Part shown: positions 17,284 to 24,686 of the stretch, in pieces
Layout of the letters: the number at the start of each line of letters is the position of its first letter
How positions within the stretch are numbered: the first letter of the stretch is position 1
Assembly: GCA_964634465.1 (NCBI GenBank)
Contig: CAZWLY010000002.1
Span: 364,604-428,603 of the forward strand
Length of the DNA: 64,000 bases
Reading direction: 5' to 3'
Source: CAZWLY01 sp964634465
Lineage (GTDB): Bacteria; Desulfobacterota; Desulfarculia; G963662305
Translations under genes and position numbers: made by a program
The notes under the pieces: generated by a model
The model's database searches: none
The model's input: the letters and a program-made list of their open reading frames with translations, nothing else
What the model was told of the DNA's origin: nothing

Positions 17284-18792
17284 TCAATTCTCCGCGGCGC
17301 CTTGGCCGGCCAACCTAGCCCGGCGCCTGTCGAGGATAAGCGGCGCGACCACGATCAGGACGGTGACGATGATCAGCCCCAACGAGATGGGCCTGGTCAG
17401 GAAGATGATCGGGTTGCCGTCGCCCAGGCTCAGGCTCTCCCGGAGCCGGTTCTCCAGAATCTCGCCCAGGACGACGCCCATGACCAGATTGACCACCGGC
17501 CAGTTGAGCCTCAAGAGGATGTAGCCCAAAACGCCCATGACCACGGCCACGCCGGCGTCGAAGATTCTGGTGTTGACGGCGTAGATGCCCACCAGCGAGA
17601 TGACCATGATGTTGACCGCCAACAGCGTCGGCGAAACCTTGACGATCATGGCGAAGGGCCGAAGCCAGATGGCGAGCATGAGAAACGCGGCCACGTTGAT
17701 CAGGAACATGGAGAAGTAGATGGTGTTGATCAGCACCGGCTCCTTGACCAGGAGCAGCGGACCGGGGTAGATGCCGTTGATGGTGAACACGCCCAAGAGG
17801 ACCGCGCTCAGGGCCTCGCCGGGGATGCCCAAGGTCAACAGCGGGATCATCGCCCCGGCCGGCACGGCGTTGTTGCCCGCCTCCGAGGCCAAACAGCCCT
17901 CGGGCGTGCCCCGGCCGAACTCCTCCGGCTTCTTGGACGAGCGCTTGGCCGCCTCGTAGGACATGAACGAGGCCAGAATCGAGCCGGTGCCGGGCAAGAG
18001 ACCGACAAAGGTGCCGATCACCCCGGACTTGATGAGCGTCTTCCAGTAGCGGAGCACCAGCCGCAGCTTGGAGAAGTCCAAGGTCCGGCCGGTGAGGTTC
18101 ATCGTCTCGGTCTTGAGGATCTTGCGCTCGATCAGGAGCAACGTCTGGCCGACACCGAACAGCCCCAGGCAGACCGGGACGATGTGCAGCCCGTTCTGCA
18201 TGGCCAAGGTGCCGAAGTTGAAACGGGGGCAGAGCGTCGCGCCGTCGATGCCCACGGTGGACATCCACAGCCCCAAGCTCAAGAGCAAAAGACCCTGGCC
18301 CAGCTTGTCCCGGTTGGCCATGACCACCAGGACCACGCCGAACAGACCGGCGGCGAAGTACTCGGGTGGGCCGAAGCTGGCCGCCACGTGGGCCAATAAC
18401 GGGGCCAGAAAGACCAGGATCAGGACGCTGATGATCCCCCCGCCGAAGGACCCCAGCAGGGCGGCCGAGAGGGCGGTCTGGGCCTCGCCCCTCTGGGTCA
18501 GCGGAAAGCCGTCGAAGCTGGTCACCAAGGATGAGGGCACGCCGGGCGTGCGCATCAGAATGGCCGGCACCGCACCGCCGAAGTAACCGCCGCAAAAGAC
18601 CCCCAACAGGAGCGACAGGGCCACGTCCGGCGACAGAGCGAAGGTGAACGGCAAGAAGACGACCATGCCGACCATCGGCCCGATGCCGGGCAGGATCCCG
18701 ACGATGATGCCGACCAGCGCGCCGAAGACGAGCGCGGCCAGGTTGGCCAGGGTCAAAGCGGCCTGGACGCCCTCAATGAGGTGCTCGAACAC
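17284..18792 (-). CDS. tctA: Tripartite tricarboxylate transporter, large membrane subunit
   Basis: 502 aa, normal TctA length. GIIVGILPGIGPMVGM near the N-terminus and its internal repeat GTFVGLLPGTGS near residue 265 are the family signatures. Multiple membrane helices follow throughout. It is the channel subunit for proton- or sodium-driven uptake of a carboxylate captured by TctC. It begins 3 bp after the tctB stop. Confidence 0.95.
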   Translation of the reverse strand: MFEHLIEGVQAALTLANLAALVFGALVGIIVGILPGIGPMVGMVVFLPFTFALSPDVALSLLLGVFCGGYFGGAVPAILMRTPGVPSSLVTSFDGFPLTQRGEAQTALSAALLGSFGGGIISVLILVFLAPLLAHVAASFGPPEYFAAGLFGVVLVVMANRDKLGQGLLLLSLGLWMSTVGIDGATLCPRFNFGTLAMQNGLHIVPVCLGLFGVGQTLLLIERKILKTETMNLTGRTLDFSKLRLVLRYWKTLIKSGVIGTFVGLLPGTGSILASFMSYEAAKRSSKKPEEFGRGTPEGCLASEAGNNAVPAGAMIPLLTLGIPGEALSAVLLGVFTINGIYPGPLLLVKEPVLINTIYFSMFLINVAAFLMLAIWLRPFAMIVKVSPTLLAVNIMVISLVGIYAVNTRIFDAGVAVVMGVLGYILLRLNWPVVNLVMGVVLGEILENRLRESLSLGDGNPIIFLTRPISLGLIIVTVLIVVAPLILDRRRARLAGQGAAEN

Positions 18793-18795
18793 GAT

Positions 18796-19287
18796 CTACT
18801 CCAGGAGCCACTCCAGCGCCAACGGCGCCGGGAAGAAGACGTCGAGCAGGTGCTTGAAGATGAGGACCACCAGCCCGGTGACGATGATCGGGACCAGGAC
18901 CAATCTGGCCGGCGAACGATGGCCCAGGTAGTAGAGCGAGGCGACCAGGAAGGCCAGGGTGGAGACCTCCAGGCCGATGACGACCAACCCGAAGAGGTAG
19001 GCGACCAGAAAGGCCAGGACGACCAATGTCTTTTTGGGAAAACCGGCCCCGTCCAAGTGCCAGGCGGCCCCCTCGGGCGGTCGGGCCAGGCGACGCACGG
19101 CCGGCAGCGAGGCCAGGACCATCAGCAAGAGCACGATCAGGGGAAAGATCAGTGGACCCTTGTAGAAGGGATCGGGCCCCGAGGTGTCCACGTTCACGGG
19201 CGTGCTCAAAAGCATCAGCGCCGCAAACGCCCCCAGGCAGGCGGCGAGAAGATCGTGAACGCGGCTGTCCGGATCGACCTTGGCCAC
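18796..19287 (-). CDS. tctB: Tripartite tricarboxylate transporter, small membrane subunit
   Basis: 163 aa with four hydrophobic helices (about residues 13-30, 43-62, 87-110 and 130-150), the normal TctB topology. The start is a GTG at 19287 preceded by GAAAGGGAG. It lies between the tctC hairpin and tctA. TctB members are poorly conserved, so the call rests on topology and position. Confidence 0.88.
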   Translation of the reverse strand: MAKVDPDSRVHDLLAACLGAFAALMLLSTPVNVDTSGPDPFYKGPLIFPLIVLLLMVLASLPAVRRLARPPEGAAWHLDGAGFPKKTLVVLAFLVAYLFGLVVIGLEVSTLAFLVASLYYLGHRSPARLVLVPIIVTGLVVLIFKHLLDVFFPAPLALEWLLE

Positions 19288-19306
19288 GGCCGGCTCCCTT
19301 TCTTCT

Positions 19307-19342
19307 CGATCGCCGGGAGGGGCGCCTCCCTCCCGGCGATCG
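19307..19342 (-). promoter_or_regulatory. Intercistronic hairpin after tctC
   Basis: A perfect 15-bp stem (19307-19321 with 19328-19342, 6-nt loop) ends 3 bp past the tctC stop codon, with no T-run. It is placed as in the ABC operon, directly behind the binding-protein gene and ahead of the membrane subunits. Likely 3' protection or partial termination. Confidence 0.75.
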
Positions 19343-19345
19343 GGC

Positions 19346-20302
19346 CTACTTGATGATGCCCAGGTCTTTCATGATCGCGCCGAAGGCGGCCAGCTCGCTG
19401 TCCATCTGCTTCCGGGCCTCCTCCGGAGTGGTCGGGTGAGGGATGACGCCGACTTTCTTGATCACATCCTGGATCTCGGGCGTGGCCATGACCTTGAAGA
19501 AGGCCCCGCTCAAGCGCTTGACGATATCGTCCGGGGTCTTGGCCGGAACGAAGGCGCCGAACCAGATGGAGTACGGCTCGCCGAAGCCCTGCTCCTTGAC
19601 CGTGGGCACGTCGGGGTACTGGGGCAGGCGGTTGGGCAGCATGCAGGCCAACAGCTTCATCTTACCCGACTCGATGTAATCCCGAAGACCTGGGGTGGAG
19701 AAGGTAATCACGTCGGCGTCGCCCTTGACCACCAGCAGCGGGTTCAGCTTCTTGTAGGCCGTCTCCTTCCACTTGAAGCCGCCGATCTTGGCCACGTTCA
19801 TGGCGATCAGGGTCGGCACCGCGCCCAGGCCCCAATGGGCCAGCCTGAGTTGGTGGGTCCTGCCGTACTCGGCCAGTTCCTTGAGGTTGTTGTAGGGGGC
19901 GTCGCCCCGGCAGGCCAGGGTGAACGGAGAAGACCAGACCAGGCCCAGGGGTCTCAAGTCCTGGTTCTTGTAGGGCGTCTTGCCCCGAATGACCTGAGTG
20001 ATCATCGGGCCGATGGAGATCAGGCCCATGGTGTAGCCGTCGGGCCGGCTTTTGGCCAGCTCGTTGGTGGCCAGGACCGCCCCGCCGCCGGGCTTGTTGA
20101 CCACCTTGACCGGCACGCCCAGCTCCTTGGCCATCTTGGGGGCCATGGCCGTGGCGACCATGGTCGAGGGGTCGTTGCCGGCCGGCCAGGGAATCATGAT
20201 CTGGATCGGCTTGCTGGGCCACTTGGCCTGGGCCGGCCCGGCCAGAGCGAAACCGAGGACCAGGGTCAACATCAGGGACGTGATTATGACTCTTCTCACC
20301 AT
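19346..20302 (-). CDS. tctC: Tripartite tricarboxylate transporter, periplasmic binding protein
   Basis: 318 aa from the ATG at 20302, preceded by GGGAGGTGTCCG. Signal peptide MVRRVIITSLMLTLVLGFAL ends in AGPAQA, cleaved near residue 26. The mature start KWPSKPIQIMIPWPAGNDPST is the diagnostic TctC/Bug motif, and NKPGGGAVLATNELAKSRPDGYT follows. It captures a carboxylate in the periplasm. First gene of tctCBA-flavoprotein-ferredoxin, divergent from the GntR-type regulator. Confidence 0.94.
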   Translation of the reverse strand: MVRRVIITSLMLTLVLGFALAGPAQAKWPSKPIQIMIPWPAGNDPSTMVATAMAPKMAKELGVPVKVVNKPGGGAVLATNELAKSRPDGYTMGLISIGPMITQVIRGKTPYKNQDLRPLGLVWSSPFTLACRGDAPYNNLKELAEYGRTHQLRLAHWGLGAVPTLIAMNVAKIGGFKWKETAYKKLNPLLVVKGDADVITFSTPGLRDYIESGKMKLLACMLPNRLPQYPDVPTVKEQGFGEPYSIWFGAFVPAKTPDDIVKRLSGAFFKVMATPEIQDVIKKVGVIPHPTTPEEARKQMDSELAAFGAIMKDLGIIK

Positions 20303-20475
20303 CGGACACCTCCCGCGAAACGAACTCGAGACTCTGGGTAAGGCCGTCCCGGCCGAAGTCTCCGGCCCGGACGGCAAGGCTCAAAGCTCAAAAAAGGTTG
20401 TCGCCGCAAGGCCGGCTGTCAGCCTGTAAATTACCATCACAACTGATGAACAATTCTATCAATTGAGTGACCCTG

Positions 20476-20504
20476 TTGACTGTGACGCTTTTATGTTATA
20501 TGTT
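20476..20504 (+). promoter_or_regulatory. Candidate sigma-70 promoter for the GntR-type regulator
   Basis: TTGACT (20476-20481), 17-bp spacer and TATGTT (20499-20504) lie 81 bp before the regulator start. A separate perfect TATAAT at 20553-20558 has only a weak -35. The whole 283-bp divergent gap with tctC is AT-rich compared with its surroundings and is the expected operator region. Confidence 0.5.
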
Positions 20505-20585
20505 AGACCAAAGCCGGTCAAGACCTATTTTTCTCCACCCAGGGTTTGCGTGTATAATTGCGGGCGCATTGCGGCGGGAAGGACG

Positions 20586-21326
20586 ATGACCAAAGCCGAC
20601 GGGTTCAAGGCGATCAACAACACCCGGATATCCGAGGCGGTCCTGGACCAGCTCAAGGAGGCGATCCTGAGCGGCCGGTTCCGCCCCGGCGAGAAGTTGC
20701 CCTCGGAGCGGGAGTTGATCGAGTCGTTCGGCGTCAGCCGGGCCGTGGTCCGGGAGGCGATCCGAGCCCTGGAGCTGACCGGGTTCATCGTCGTTCGCCA
20801 GGGGCCGACCGGCGGCGCATTCGTGACCGATCTATCCCTGGACAACGTCTCCAACGCCTACCTGGACCTCTTTCTGGCCGGCAAGCTCTCGGCCGACGAA
20901 CTGGCCCGGGTTCGGCTCCACGTCGAACCCGAAGTGGCCCGCCTGGCCGCCCAGAACATCACTCCGGCCGGCCGGGAGCGTCTGGAAAAGGCTTTCGAAG
21001 ACGAACACCGCCGGACCGGCTCCCAGTACGAGTGGATCCACCAGAACCTGAAGGTTCACTACGTGCTGGCCGAGATGTGCGGTAACCGCTTCTACGAGGC
21101 CATCGTCCACCCCCTTCTGGACCTGTCCAAAGAGATCGTCAGCGTGGTCAAGCCGGCCGAGACGGTCATCCACCGCCACGAGGACCACGGCCGAATCGTG
21201 GCCTGCGTCTCGAAAGGCGACGCCCAGGGTGCGGCCGCGGCCATGCTCGAACACCTGGAGCGCACCTCCCGGGCCCTGGCCGATCTGGAGAAGGCCTACC
21301 GCCGGCGGAAGGGTCTGGGCGGCTGA
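20586..21326 (+). CDS. GntR-family regulator, FadR/FCD subfamily
   Basis: 246 aa from the ATG at 20586, preceded by GGGAAGGACG; a 41-codon upstream extension crosses the promoter region and is rejected. The winged helix-turn-helix spans about residues 15-80 (LPSERELIESFGVSRAVVREAIRALE, then GGAFV). The FCD ligand domain (about 95-235) keeps metal-binding histidines in KVHYVLAE and HEDHGRI. Divergent from tctC, so it probably represses the TTT-flavoprotein operon and is released by the carboxylate substrate. Confidence 0.92.
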   Translation: MTKADGFKAINNTRISEAVLDQLKEAILSGRFRPGEKLPSERELIESFGVSRAVVREAIRALELTGFIVVRQGPTGGAFVTDLSLDNVSNAYLDLFLAGKLSADELARVRLHVEPEVARLAAQNITPAGRERLEKAFEDEHRRTGSQYEWIHQNLKVHYVLAEMCGNRFYEAIVHPLLDLSKEIVSVVKPAETVIHRHEDHGRIVACVSKGDAQGAAAAMLEHLERTSRALADLEKAYRRRKGLGG

Positions 21327-21568
21327 ACTCGCCGGCCAGGCTTCCGGCCCAACGCAATTTTCAAGAACGGGCGGCGATCGAGCCGCTCGCCCCGCCAGGG
21401 ACGAGGCGCGCCTCGACTGCCCCGAAGAACTCGGGCCACCAAGGCGATGAGGCGGGTTGTTGCGGCAGGTGTGTTCGGGCGGGCCGGGTTTGCAGCGGGT
21501 TAAAGCGCTCCGGTGCTATAAGGTCGATCGGAGCGCGATGATCCGATCGGCGGCCCGCGCCGGCGGGA

Positions 21569-22675
21569 TCAAAGCAAAGGCTCTCGCAAGCGGCGAAGAG
21601 CTCGCTTCTCCAGTTGTCTGACCCTCTCCCGGGAGAGGGAGAAGTGCTTGCCGACCTCCTCCAGGGTGCGTTGCCGGCCGTCGGCCAGACCGTAGCGCAA
21701 AACGATGATCTTGCGCTCCCGCTCGTCCAGATTTTCGAGAGCCCGGCGGGCGATCTTGGTCATCTCCTGCGAGCTGATCGTATCGAAGGGATCGACGACG
21801 CCAGCGTCCCTGATGAAGTCGCCCAGGACGTCGCCGTCGTCGCCGACCGGCGTCTCCAGACTGACCGCCTCGTCCACGACGCACATCGCTTCGGTCACCT
21901 TTTTCACCGGCTCGCCGATCAGCTCGGCGATCATCTCGGCGGTCGGCTCGCCGCCCAGCTCGCGTTTCAGGGCGTAGTAGGCCTTGAATATCCGGGCTCT
22001 GAGCTCCAGACAGTGGACCGGGATGCGGATCGTCCGGGCCTGGTCGTAGACCGCCCGGGAGATGGTCTGGCGAATCCACCACGAGGCGAAGGTGGAGAAG
22101 CGGTACCCGGTCCGGTAGTCGTAGCGGGCCACGGCCTTCATCAGACCCAGGTTGCCCTCCTGGATCAGGTCGGCGAAGGAAAGACCGCGGTAGGTGTAGC
22201 GCTTGGCGATGTTGACCGCCAGGCGCAGGTTGGCCTCCACCATCCGCTGGCCGGCCTCCTGGATATCGGCCTCGATCTCCTCGATCCTTTGTTTGAGGGC
22301 CTTGCCCCGGCGGCAGCGGGGCTTTTTGGAGGTGTAGTCGGCCACGGCCCGGCGGATCATGGCCATCAAATCTTCGATCGAGGTGTGCGACTTTCGCTCG
22401 ATCTCGCGCCAACGCGAGGTCAGGGGGTGTATCTCCTCGAGGCCCGGCGCCCAGTCCGCCGCCTCGGCGGCCAGCTTCAATATCTCGTCCTGGCCGTCGC
22501 GGATGATCTTGCCCAACTCCAGCTCTTCCTGGGGGCTCAAAAGACCGTAGCGCTCCATATCTCCGAAGTAAGTCTGAATGGCGTTTTTTTCTTCCTGCTC
22601 CGCCTGGGAGCGACTGATGGATTTGGCCTCGGCTGTCCCCCGTCGAAACTTGCTCGACTTGGCTGACTGTCCCAT
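21569..22675 (-). CDS. RNA polymerase sigma-70 family factor (group 2, RpoD/RpoS-like)
   Basis: 368 aa from the ATG at 22675, with AGGAGGGACGAG upstream. Region 1.2 (YGLLSPQEELELGKIIRDG), region 2 (EANLRLAVNIAKRYTYRGLSFADLIQEGNLGLMKAV and FSTFASWWIRQTISRAV), region 3 and region 4.2 (LSRERVRQLEKRALRRLRE) are all present; the long region 1.1 of a housekeeping RpoD is missing. This indicates an alternative group 2 factor. It follows a small zinc-ribbon gene by 78 bp in the same orientation. Confidence 0.93.
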   Translation of the reverse strand: MGQSAKSSKFRRGTAEAKSISRSQAEQEEKNAIQTYFGDMERYGLLSPQEELELGKIIRDGQDEILKLAAEAADWAPGLEEIHPLTSRWREIERKSHTSIEDLMAMIRRAVADYTSKKPRCRRGKALKQRIEEIEADIQEAGQRMVEANLRLAVNIAKRYTYRGLSFADLIQEGNLGLMKAVARYDYRTGYRFSTFASWWIRQTISRAVYDQARTIRIPVHCLELRARIFKAYYALKRELGGEPTAEMIAELIGEPVKKVTEAMCVVDEAVSLETPVGDDGDVLGDFIRDAGVVDPFDTISSQEMTKIARRALENLDERERKIIVLRYGLADGRQRTLEEVGKHFSLSRERVRQLEKRALRRLREPLL

Positions 22676-22753
22676 CTCGTCCCTCCTATCGCTTCGGTCC
22701 GCGCTCGATCGAACCATCCCCGCGTTCACTGCCTGCTCCCTGATCGAATCGAT

Positions 22754-22918
22754 TCAATTGAAAAGTTTCTTGTAAAAGCCGGAGGAACACTCCGGGCAAA
22801 CACCGTGGACCACGGTCAAGCCCCTGGGGTCGCCCGGCCATCGATCCGGGGGAATCCAGCGCCCGTCCACATCCCGCACGCTCTTGCAAGAAGCGCAAAT
22901 CACGATCCTGGAACCCAT
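22754..22918 (-). CDS. Small zinc-ribbon-like protein
   Basis: 54 aa from the ATG at 22918 with GGAGAAAGTCG upstream; an in-frame TTG at 22957 is less likely. Two Cys pairs, ICASCKSVRD and HGVCPECSSGFYKKL, match the short zinc-binding module usually found at the C-terminus of PAS or response-regulator proteins (consensus ICASCKKIRD...GICPEC). Here it stands alone ahead of a sigma factor. Function unknown; a sensory or protein-binding role is possible. Confidence 0.7.
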   Translation of the reverse strand: MGSRIVICASCKSVRDVDGRWIPPDRWPGDPRGLTVVHGVCPECSSGFYKKLFN

Positions 22919-23264
22919 CGACTTTCTCCGATCTTCCGGCACCCAATCCGATCCCAACCCGGTCTCCCGTCTCTGAAATCGACCGCTGGCTCAACGGCGC
23001 TAATCGCGAAGTGAACAAGTCGTGACGCCATGATTGCCTCATTACACAGCAATCGCCGTGCCGTGACGGCGCTTTGTATAATTTTAATTGTATTTACAGG
23101 TAGTTATCCTGGTGAATGATTGTCAAAAGGCCGGCTTGAGAGGGGCGACAAAAGTTGCGCCCGGCAGCGGTGATTTCGGAATTATATCAGTATTATCACT
23201 TGATTAAAGAGCTGGACGCAAATTGCGGTTGGGACCGAAGTTGCGCCCCTTTGAGGCGGGATGG
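22919..23264. other. 346-bp AT-rich intergenic region upstream of the zinc-ribbon/sigma genes
   Basis: No gene seen. A minus-strand TTGACA (23121-23126) could serve the zinc-ribbon/sigma transcript, 200 bp downstream, but has no good -10 at 17 bp. The octamer GTTGCGCCC occurs twice (near 23153 and 23241). It also takes the 3' end of the response-regulator transcript; no clear terminator. Confidence 0.4.
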
Positions 23265-24686
23265 CTAGCCCTCGGCCGATCTCTTGAGGCGCTTGCTCAG
23301 GGCTTGGCGGGTGACGCCGAGCATCTCGGCGGCCACGGTGATATTGCCCTTGGCCCGCTTCATCGCTTCGGCGGTCAGGAGTTCGGCCGCCTCTTTCAAG
23401 GTCGGCAGCTCGTCCCACTCGGCGAAGAACGGCTCGAGCGCCGGGGCGGCCGACCCGCTCGGGCCGGCCGGCGCCTGGCCGTCGCGACCCAGATAGACCT
23501 TGAACGGGGCCAGGGACATGACGCCGGCTTGGTGGCCGCTGACGGCGTCATAGATCATCGCCTTGAGCTCACGGACGTTGCCGGGGAAGCTGTAGGTGGC
23601 CAGCAGGGTGAAGAGCTCCTTGGGCGGGGTCGGCTTCTTCTTGCCCAGGGCCTCGGCCGCCTCGTCGAGGAACTTGTCCACCAGCAGCGGCAGGTCCTCC
23701 CTTCGCTCCCGAAGCGGCGGGATGTGGACGTGGTGGGTCCGGAGCCGGTAGTAGAGGTCCTTCCTGAACCGGCCCTCCTGCTGGGCGGCGACGAGGTCCT
23801 GATTGGTGGCGACGACGATCCGGGCGTGGCTCCGGCGAGGGATGTCCTCGCCCAAGGGCAGGTACTCGCGCTCCTCCACCAGACGAAGCATCTTGACCTG
23901 GGAGGCCGGGTCCAGGTCGCCGATCTCGTCCAAAAAGAGCGTTCCCTTCGACGCCTGCTCGACCACCCCCTTCCGGACCTGATCGGCCCCGGTGAAAGCC
24001 CCCCGGCGATGCCCGAACAGGGTGTCGGCAAAGACGTTGTCGTCCAGCCCGGCCACGTTGACCGCGATGAACGGACCGGGGCGGCCGCTGACCTGGTGGA
24101 CGGCCCGGGCGATCAGCTCCTTGCCCACCCCGGTTTCGCCGGTGATCAGCACCGGCTGGGAGGTCTTGGCCACCGCCTCGACGTACTGAAACACGGTCCT
24201 CATCGACTCGCTGGCGGCCAGGATGTCCGAGAAGGCCTCGGGGTGGTCCAGGCTGTCGGAGAAAATCTTGTCTCTGAGCAGCCCCACCTCCCGGTTGAGC
24301 TCCCTGAAGCGTATGGCTCGGTTGACGCAGGCGGCCAGAAGCCCCTCTTCCAGCGGTTTGGTGATGTAGTCGAACGCGCCGGCCTTCATGCACGAAACGG
24401 CCGTCTCCACCTCGTCGTTGCCGGTGACCACGATGACCGGGACTTCGGGATGGTCGCTGGTCATCCTGGCCAAAAGCTCCTGGCCCGAGACGTGGGGCAT
24501 GGACAGATCCAGGAGCATGACCTCGATCTCCTGACCGGCGGCCAGGGGCAGCGCCTCCCGGGCGTCCTGGCAGGCGATGAGATTGGTGATGCCGGCGCTT
24601 CTGAGTTCGGTGTCGAAGCTCATCAAGACGTACTTTTCATCATCGACCATCAACACCGGGTTGGTTGGATTGAGGGCTTCGGTCAT
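23265..24686 (-). CDS. NtrC-type response regulator
   Basis: 473 aa. A receiver domain (about 10-125) has the acidic pair DDE, phospho-acceptor Asp in MLLDLSMP, Thr in VVTGND and Lys in ITKPLEEG. The AAA+ sigma-54 domain has Walker A GETGVGKE, GAFTGA and GTLFLDEIGD. A Fis-type helix-turn-helix ends the protein (GNITVAAEMLGVTRQALSKRLKR). Its start overlaps the histidine-kinase stop by 4 nt, so the two form a coupled two-component pair. Targets are not evident nearby. Confidence 0.95.
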   Translation of the reverse strand: MTEALNPTNPVLMVDDEKYVLMSFDTELRSAGITNLIACQDAREALPLAAGQEIEVMLLDLSMPHVSGQELLARMTSDHPEVPVIVVTGNDEVETAVSCMKAGAFDYITKPLEEGLLAACVNRAIRFRELNREVGLLRDKIFSDSLDHPEAFSDILAASESMRTVFQYVEAVAKTSQPVLITGETGVGKELIARAVHQVSGRPGPFIAVNVAGLDDNVFADTLFGHRRGAFTGADQVRKGVVEQASKGTLFLDEIGDLDPASQVKMLRLVEEREYLPLGEDIPRRSHARIVVATNQDLVAAQQEGRFRKDLYYRLRTHHVHIPPLRERREDLPLLVDKFLDEAAEALGKKKPTPPKELFTLLATYSFPGNVRELKAMIYDAVSGHQAGVMSLAPFKVYLGRDGQAPAGPSGSAAPALEPFFAEWDELPTLKEAAELLTAEAMKRAKGNITVAAEMLGVTRQALSKRLKRSAEG

